DNA of 10,089 nt, from positions 1 to 10,089 of the forward strand of contig CANLAC010000038.1 in NCBI GenBank assembly GCA_947488645.1, written 5' to 3'. The notes under the pieces are model-generated. The model saw only the letters and a program-made list of their open reading frames with translations, was not told where the DNA came from and made no database searches. The translations under genes were made by a program, and so were the position numbers. This document shows, in pieces, positions 6,826 to 10,089 of this stretch. Position 1 is the stretch's first letter. Each line of letters opens with the position of its first letter. This DNA is from Actinomycetota bacterium (GTDB lineage: Bacteria > Actinomycetota > Actinomycetes > Nanopelagicales > Nanopelagicaceae).

Positions 6826-7488
6826 ATGAAGCGGACGGTGATTGCAGCTGTCGCAATCTCAGTACTCCTTTCTCCATCAGCCGTTGCTGATACAAAGAGC
6901 AGAGCAGCAAAGAATGTAAAGGTTGCAGCTATTAAGTGTGGGCCAACTAAAGCATCTGGACATGCTCCTAAAGATGTTTCTCCGGCACAAAAACTTCCTA
7001 GAAAATTAGCTCGTACATTTACCTTTGAAACAAATTGCGGAAACATAGTTGTCACAACAGTTGGTGCAAAAGCTCCAATTACGATTACACAACTATCTAC
7101 TTTGGCTAAGCGTGGATACTTCGATAACTCTTTGTGTCACCGCTTAACTACGCAAGGTCTTTATGTATTGCAATGTGGAGATCCAACAGCAACAGGAAGT
7201 GGTGGACCTAACTTCACCTATGGCGATGAAAATCTACCCACCGCAACTGTCAATAATTATCCAGCTGGAACAGTTGCCATGGCTAACTCAGGCCCAGGAA
7301 CAAATGGAAGTCAGTTCTTCTTGGTTTTTGCAGACACAACTCTTGGTGCTAACTACACAATCTGGGGCACAATTACACAAGGCTTAGATATTGTTAAAGC
7401 GATTGCAAAGGCTGGAGTTAAAGGTGGTGGCGCCGATGGCACACCAAATCAAACTATTGCAATTAATCGCGTAACTGTTACTAATTAA
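6826..7488 (+). CDS. Secreted cyclophilin-type peptidyl-prolyl cis-trans isomerase
   Basis: Cyclophilins catalyse cis-trans isomerisation of peptide bonds before proline during folding. From the 6826 ATG the protein has 220 residues. MKRTVIAAVAISVLLSPSAV then A-DTKS looks like a Sec signal peptide, with probable cleavage after Ala-Val-Ala21. There is no lipobox Cys. A basic linker (about 24-60) leads to the cyclophilin domain (64-218). Visible motifs are CHRLTT with the catalytic Arg106, VLQCGDPT with Gln116, VAMANSGPGTNGSQFF (149-164) and WGTITQGLDIV. The mature protein has four Cys (38, 71, 104, 117), enough for two disulfides outside the membrane; that pairing is inferred. It follows guaA by 58 bases on the same strand, with its own ribosome binding site, and converges on the next gene with a three-base gap. 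Family confidence is high; extracytoplasmic location is likely. Confidence 0.93.
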   Translation: MKRTVIAAVAISVLLSPSAVADTKSRAAKNVKVAAIKCGPTKASGHAPKDVSPAQKLPRKLARTFTFETNCGNIVVTTVGAKAPITITQLSTLAKRGYFDNSLCHRLTTQGLYVLQCGDPTATGSGGPNFTYGDENLPTATVNNYPAGTVAMANSGPGTNGSQFFLVFADTTLGANYTIWGTITQGLDIVKAIAKAGVKGGGADGTPNQTIAINRVTVTN

Positions 7489-7491
7489 TTC

Positions 7492-7926
7492 TTAACTAGA
7501 AACTAATTCAGCACGATCCAATCGATCTAATAGCTTGAGCGAGTCCTCATTATTACGTGCATAAACGGTTGCAATCCTGATGTCTAGTGTGTGGTTAACC
7601 GTCAGTGAAGTGGCATCAAGGAGCCGTTTCACAAAGAGTTCAGCGTTTCCGTGCCCATCACGAACGATGATGACAACCTCATTTACGCCGAGCCTACCTA
7701 TGCAATCTTCTTGCCTGGTTAATTGTGTGAGTTCATAGGAAAAATGCAAAATGTCATATGCGCGAACCTGATCAGAGTCAGGGTTATCGAAGAGGATTTT
7801 TATCAGTGCAATCGGTTTATCGGTGCGGGTTGCTAGTGAAATTTCACGGCGCAATTGGTCATAAAAGTATGTTGGAGATGCCAAATGAGTTTGGGAATCA
7901 TGAATTCCATCATGTGAAAAGAGCAT
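7492..7926 (-). CDS. Small degenerate GGDEF-domain protein
   Basis: The 144-residue protein resembles a stand-alone GGDEF (diguanylate cyclase fold) domain. The pattern HDSQTHLASPTYFYDQL (9-25) parallels the D-x-L-T-G-L-x-N-R-xx-F opening, IALIKILFD (39-47) the first metal-binding strand, and RLGVNEVVIIV (78-88) the R-x-G-G-D-E-F strand. The signature is degraded to G-V-N-E-V, and the usual DxD-type metal site is not apparent, so cyclase activity is unlikely. A structural, c-di-GMP or GTP sensing, or entirely different role is possible. No membrane segment or partner domain is present. The ATG at 7926 has GAGGA four bases upstream on the minus strand. The gene diverges from the membrane protein gene with only 29 bases between them. 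The GGDEF assignment is my reading of spaced motifs and is moderate in confidence. Confidence 0.65.
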   Translation of the reverse strand: MLFSHDGIHDSQTHLASPTYFYDQLRREISLATRTDKPIALIKILFDNPDSDQVRAYDILHFSYELTQLTRQEDCIGRLGVNEVVIIVRDGHGNAELFVKRLLDATSLTVNHTLDIRIATVYARNNEDSLKLLDRLDRAELVSS

Positions 7927-7943
7927 TGAGTCCTCACTTCAGT

Positions 7944-7949
7944 TAATCT
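7944..7949 (+). promoter_or_regulatory. Candidate -10 box for a leaderless mRNA (membrane protein gene)
   Basis: TAATCT fits TANNNT and lies six bases before the ATG at 7956, the same spacing as at whiB3. The gene has no Shine-Dalgarno sequence (CTCCTCGT precedes the ATG). No clear -35 is visible. Confidence 0.5.
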
Positions 7950-7955
7950 CCTCGT

Positions 7956-8333
7956 ATGAGTCAAGATCCTGCCAAAGCGGCTAAGGCACGCGCACTAGTG
8001 GCATCCCTACTCTTTGTTGAGGCAGGAGTGGTCGTATTACTTGCCCTGTGGCTGATTGTGCTCACCTTTACGACTGATTCTTTTGAACTACTTCCTTTTC
8101 TGGGTGTGCTGCTTTTTGCATTACTTGGCGCTGCTGGATTGGCAGCCTCAGCCATGGGTTATCGCCGCGGAAAGTACTTTGGTCGATCACCGGCAGTACT
8201 TGCTAACTTGATTGCACTCGGTGTTGTTTCCTATCAAGTCGAAGCTCATCTTTGGTTTGTGGCAATTCCATTAACAGCATTAGCTGGGACAACATTAATT
8301 GCTGCGTTGCGAGCTATTCCAACTGATCTCTAA
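7956..8333 (+). CDS. Small integral membrane protein of unknown function
   Basis: I do not recognise a named family. The 125-residue product has a short polar, Lys/Arg-containing N-terminus (1-12) and four probable membrane helices at about 13-38, 44-68, 79-95 and 97-118. A basic loop (YRRGKYFGR, 69-77) between helices 2 and 3 suggests that this loop is cytoplasmic, and the N-terminus too by the positive-inside rule. No catalytic motif, metal site or signal peptide is visible. Similar short four-helix proteins of unknown function are common in Actinobacteria. The ATG at 7956 is the first in frame and probably begins a leaderless transcript. The gene diverges from the GGDEF-like gene and converges on the dehydrogenase gene with a six-base gap, so it is likely transcribed alone. 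Confidence 0.75.
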   Translation: MSQDPAKAAKARALVASLLFVEAGVVVLLALWLIVLTFTTDSFELLPFLGVLLFALLGAAGLAASAMGYRRGKYFGRSPAVLANLIALGVVSYQVEAHLWFVAIPLTALAGTTLIAALRAIPTDL

Positions 8334-8339
8334 AGCTAG

Positions 8340-9059
8340 TTACCACTCAACAATCTGATTGTCTTCCCACAAAACTCCTGTGGTGTCACCAGCATTAAAC
8401 TCTCGTGTTGCTAGCCACAATGCACACGCAGCGCCCTCTTCGGCACTTCGCGGTGCATCAGCGCCTCCCATATCGGTACGAGAGTGATTAGGACACACAG
8501 CATCAACTAAAACTCCACGGGAGCCAAGACCTGTTTCATGTGCAAGATTTCGAACAAGTGCGTTAACTCCAGCTTTACTAATTCTGTATGGTGCAAGGCC
8601 ACCAGTATTGCCAGGCCCTGACATTCGGCCAAGACATGCAGAATAAATAATGATGCGGCCACTTCGCGCTTCAACCATTGCTGGTGCAAGTCCATTAACT
8701 AGTGTGAAAACGGAATCTAAGTTGATTGCCATAACTCGGCGCCATTCGGCATCATTGGTTTTCAGAGTTTTAGACATTTTGTCACTCATTACTCCGTGAG
8801 CCAGAATCAAGATGTCAGGTGCACTATGGTGCTGCGAAATATTTGCAACTGCATCGCGAGTAGCGTGCAACTCTTCAAGATCAACTGCATACGTTGTGAA
8901 GTTTTGATGAGGGTGAGCACGATGTAAGGACTCCTGGGCCTGGGAAAGTCGGCTCGAGTCTTTAGCAATCATCACAATGTCATAGCCCAGCGCCGCTAAT
9001 GACTTGGCATTTTCAAAGCCCAAGCCTCTGCTTGCTCCGGTGACCACTGCTAAAACCAT
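8340..9059 (-). CDS. Short-chain dehydrogenase/reductase (SDR), classical type
   Basis: This is an NAD(P)-dependent oxidoreductase with the classical SDR fold; the substrate is not identifiable. From the ATG at 9059 it has 239 residues, near the usual 250. TGASRGLG (7-14) is the cofactor-binding glycine motif. Asn113 (AINLDS), Ser140, Tyr158 and Lys162 (YRISK) complete the catalytic tetrad. The Arg12 in the glycine motif hints at NADP(H). The structural NNAG motif is replaced by LAHG (86-89), an uncommon form. After the active site, the segment CPNHSRTDMGG replaces the usual PG-containing strand. An in-frame TTG at 9065 could add two residues; the ATG is preferred. No good ribosome binding site is seen. 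It diverges from kgd, with 144 bases between the starts. Confidence 0.92.
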   Translation of the reverse strand: MVLAVVTGASRGLGFENAKSLAALGYDIVMIAKDSSRLSQAQESLHRAHPHQNFTTYAVDLEELHATRDAVANISQHHSAPDILILAHGVMSDKMSKTLKTNDAEWRRVMAINLDSVFTLVNGLAPAMVEARSGRIIIYSACLGRMSGPGNTGGLAPYRISKAGVNALVRNLAHETGLGSRGVLVDAVCPNHSRTDMGGADAPRSAEEGAACALWLATREFNAGDTTGVLWEDNQIVEW

Positions 9060-9164
9060 GGGCAAAGCCTGCCCCAGATGGGCCTGAAATGGAGACTGAA
9101 ATCAATGTGGCCTATCTCGCCTTGTGAGCGCCAAATCGTGCATATGGGGGCCAGTTACTGCCGA

Positions 9165-9170
9165 TAGGCT
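9165..9170 (+). promoter_or_regulatory. Candidate -10 box of kgd
   Basis: TAGGCT fits TANNNT and lies in CCGATAGGCTTAGG, which matches 12 of 14 bases of the motif upstream of guaB. The predicted transcript start near 9177 gives a leader of about 27 bases containing the ribosome binding site. No clear -35 is visible. Confidence 0.45.
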
Positions 9171-9190
9171 TAGGGATGTAATCAATGCAG

Positions 9191-9196
9191 AAGGAG
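9191..9196 (+). promoter_or_regulatory. Ribosome binding site of kgd
   Basis: AAGGAG lies seven bases before the GTG at 9204 and identifies that codon as the start. Confidence 0.85.
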
Positions 9197-9203
9197 CTTG
9201 CCA

Positions 9204-10089
9204 GTGTCGGCACAGGATTTTGGCGCAAATGATTGGCTCGTCGATGAAATGTACGAGCAGTATTTAGCGAATCCTTCTTCCGTAGACCCAGCATGGGTTG
9301 AGTATTTCAAAAGTAACAAGCCTGGTGCACCAACAACATCTGCAGCACCAAGCAAGGGTGTTCCACCGGTTCCAAAAGCGAAACAAAAAGCTGAGCAACC
9401 TGCACCAGTAGCTGCACCAACACCTGCACCAGTTGCCCCAGCACCACAGCAGCCAGTGCTTCGAGAGACTGCAGCAACACAACCAACTCCTGCAGATCCT
9501 GTTGTTAAGCCAGTTCCAGTTTTGATTACTCCATCAGCATCTTCACTTGAGCCAATCCGCGGAGTTTCAGCGCGCGTAGTACAAGCGATGGAAGCATCGC
9601 TAACAGTTCCAACAGCAACATCTGTTCGAGCAATCCCAGCTAAGTTAATGATTGATAACCGCATCGTGATTAATAATCACTTGAAGCGTAGTCGTGGTGG
9701 AAAAGTTTCATTTACTCACCTCATCGCTTTTGCAATGATCAAGGCAGTTCGTGCGATGCCAGAGATGAACGCATTCTTTGGTGAATTAGATGGCAAGCCA
9801 GCGATTGGAAAGCCAGAGCACATCAACTTAGGTGTTGCAATCGATTTAGCAAAAGCAGATGGATCTCGTCAATTATTGGTTCCATCAATTAAGGGCTGCG
9901 AAGAATTAGATTTCGCGCAGTTCTGGAGTGCATACGAAGCTGTCATTAAGAAAGCTCGTGGCGGCTTACTAACTGTTGAAGATTTTGCTGGCACGACAAT
10001 GTCCATCACCAACCCAGGAACAATCGGAACAGTTCACTCTGTTCCTCGCTTAGTTCAAGGACAGGGCTTGATTCTTGGTGTTGGCGCTA
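9204..10089 (+). CDS. kgd: Multifunctional 2-oxoglutarate dehydrogenase/decarboxylase Kgd (3' partial)
   Basis: Kgd is the actinobacterial fusion of a succinyltransferase (E2-like) catalytic domain with the thiamine-dependent E1 of 2-oxoglutarate dehydrogenase, acting in the TCA cycle. The visible 295 residues cover the N-terminal third of the usual ~1,200. Residues 5-36 match the E1-type N-terminal helix (FGANDWLVDEMYEQYLANPS, then SVDPAWVEYF), which recruits partner subunits. Residues 40-110 are a Pro/Ala/Gln-rich flexible linker. The E2 catalytic domain begins near 115, with PTATSVRAIPAKLMIDNRIV (136-155), SRGGKVSFTHLIAF and EDFAGTTMSITNPGTIGTVH (259-278). No lipoyl domain is present, as in mycobacterial Kgd. 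The GTG start at 9204 is set by AAGGAG upstream and gives an N-terminus aligning with the mycobacterial protein. The catalytic His of the E2 domain and the whole E1 part lie beyond the window. Confidence 0.97.
   Translation, partial: MSAQDFGANDWLVDEMYEQYLANPSSVDPAWVEYFKSNKPGAPTTSAAPSKGVPPVPKAKQKAEQPAPVAAPTPAPVAPAPQQPVLRETAATQPTPADPVVKPVPVLITPSASSLEPIRGVSARVVQAMEASLTVPTATSVRAIPAKLMIDNRIVINNHLKRSRGGKVSFTHLIAFAMIKAVRAMPEMNAFFGELDGKPAIGKPEHINLGVAIDLAKADGSRQLLVPSIKGCEELDFAQFWSAYEAVIKKARGGLLTVEDFAGTTMSITNPGTIGTVHSVPRLVQGQGLILGVGA

Noticed and set aside
9182..9664. Minus-strand open frame of 160 codons with Gly/Ala/Thr-rich product
   Set aside because: It is the complement of the Pro/Ala-rich Kgd linker; low-complexity coding sequence produces such long antisense frames.

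Overview
The window looks like chromosomal DNA from a low-to-moderate GC, streamlined actinobacterium, most likely of the freshwater acI / Nanopelagicales type. The actinobacterial assignment rests on lineage-marking genes: a WhiB-family iron-sulfur regulator, a His-tailed GroEL1-type chaperonin, GuaB3, and a Kgd-type fused 2-oxoglutarate dehydrogenase. The freshwater assignment is an inference from the AT-leaning codon use and tight gene packing. From memory, the order groEL1 - whiB3 - guaB - guaB3 - guaA also occurs in Mycobacterium and in a similar form in Streptomyces, so most of the window is ancestral core genome rather than an island. No mobile element, CRISPR array, tRNA or rRNA was seen, and no stretch over 300 bases lacks a gene.

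Layout. Positions 1-1592 (+) hold groEL, missing about its first 17 codons. A bidirectional terminator (1601-1641) separates it from convergent whiB3 (1662-1964, -). A short divergent region (1965-2074) then leads to a MerR-type regulator with a cobalamin-binding-like sensor (2075-2953, +). The guanine nucleotide operon guaB-guaB3-guaA (2997-6767, +) follows with overlapping genes, converting IMP to XMP and then GMP. Its IMP dehydrogenase lacks the regulatory CBS pair. Next come a secreted cyclophilin (6826-7488, +), a degenerate GGDEF protein (7492-7926, -), a small four-helix membrane protein (7956-8333, +), a short-chain dehydrogenase (8340-9059, -), and the 5' part of kgd (9204 to the window end, +).

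The most interesting region is 1965-2074. The whiB3 promoter (TTGAAC, 17-base spacer, TACAGT) is followed after only 6 bases by the ATG that gives WhiB3 its expected cysteine spacing, so the transcript is probably leaderless. A 26-base dyad is centred on the promoter spacer, the usual position of a MerR-family operator, and the neighbouring divergent gene encodes a MerR/CarH-like protein. I infer a possible cobalamin- or light-linked switch controlling a redox-sensing WhiB regulator. This is a hypothesis from sequence only.

Other points of note: guaB and kgd share a near-identical -10 region motif, GuaB3 has His where the IMP dehydrogenase catalytic Cys would be, and the GGDEF protein has lost its signature motif.
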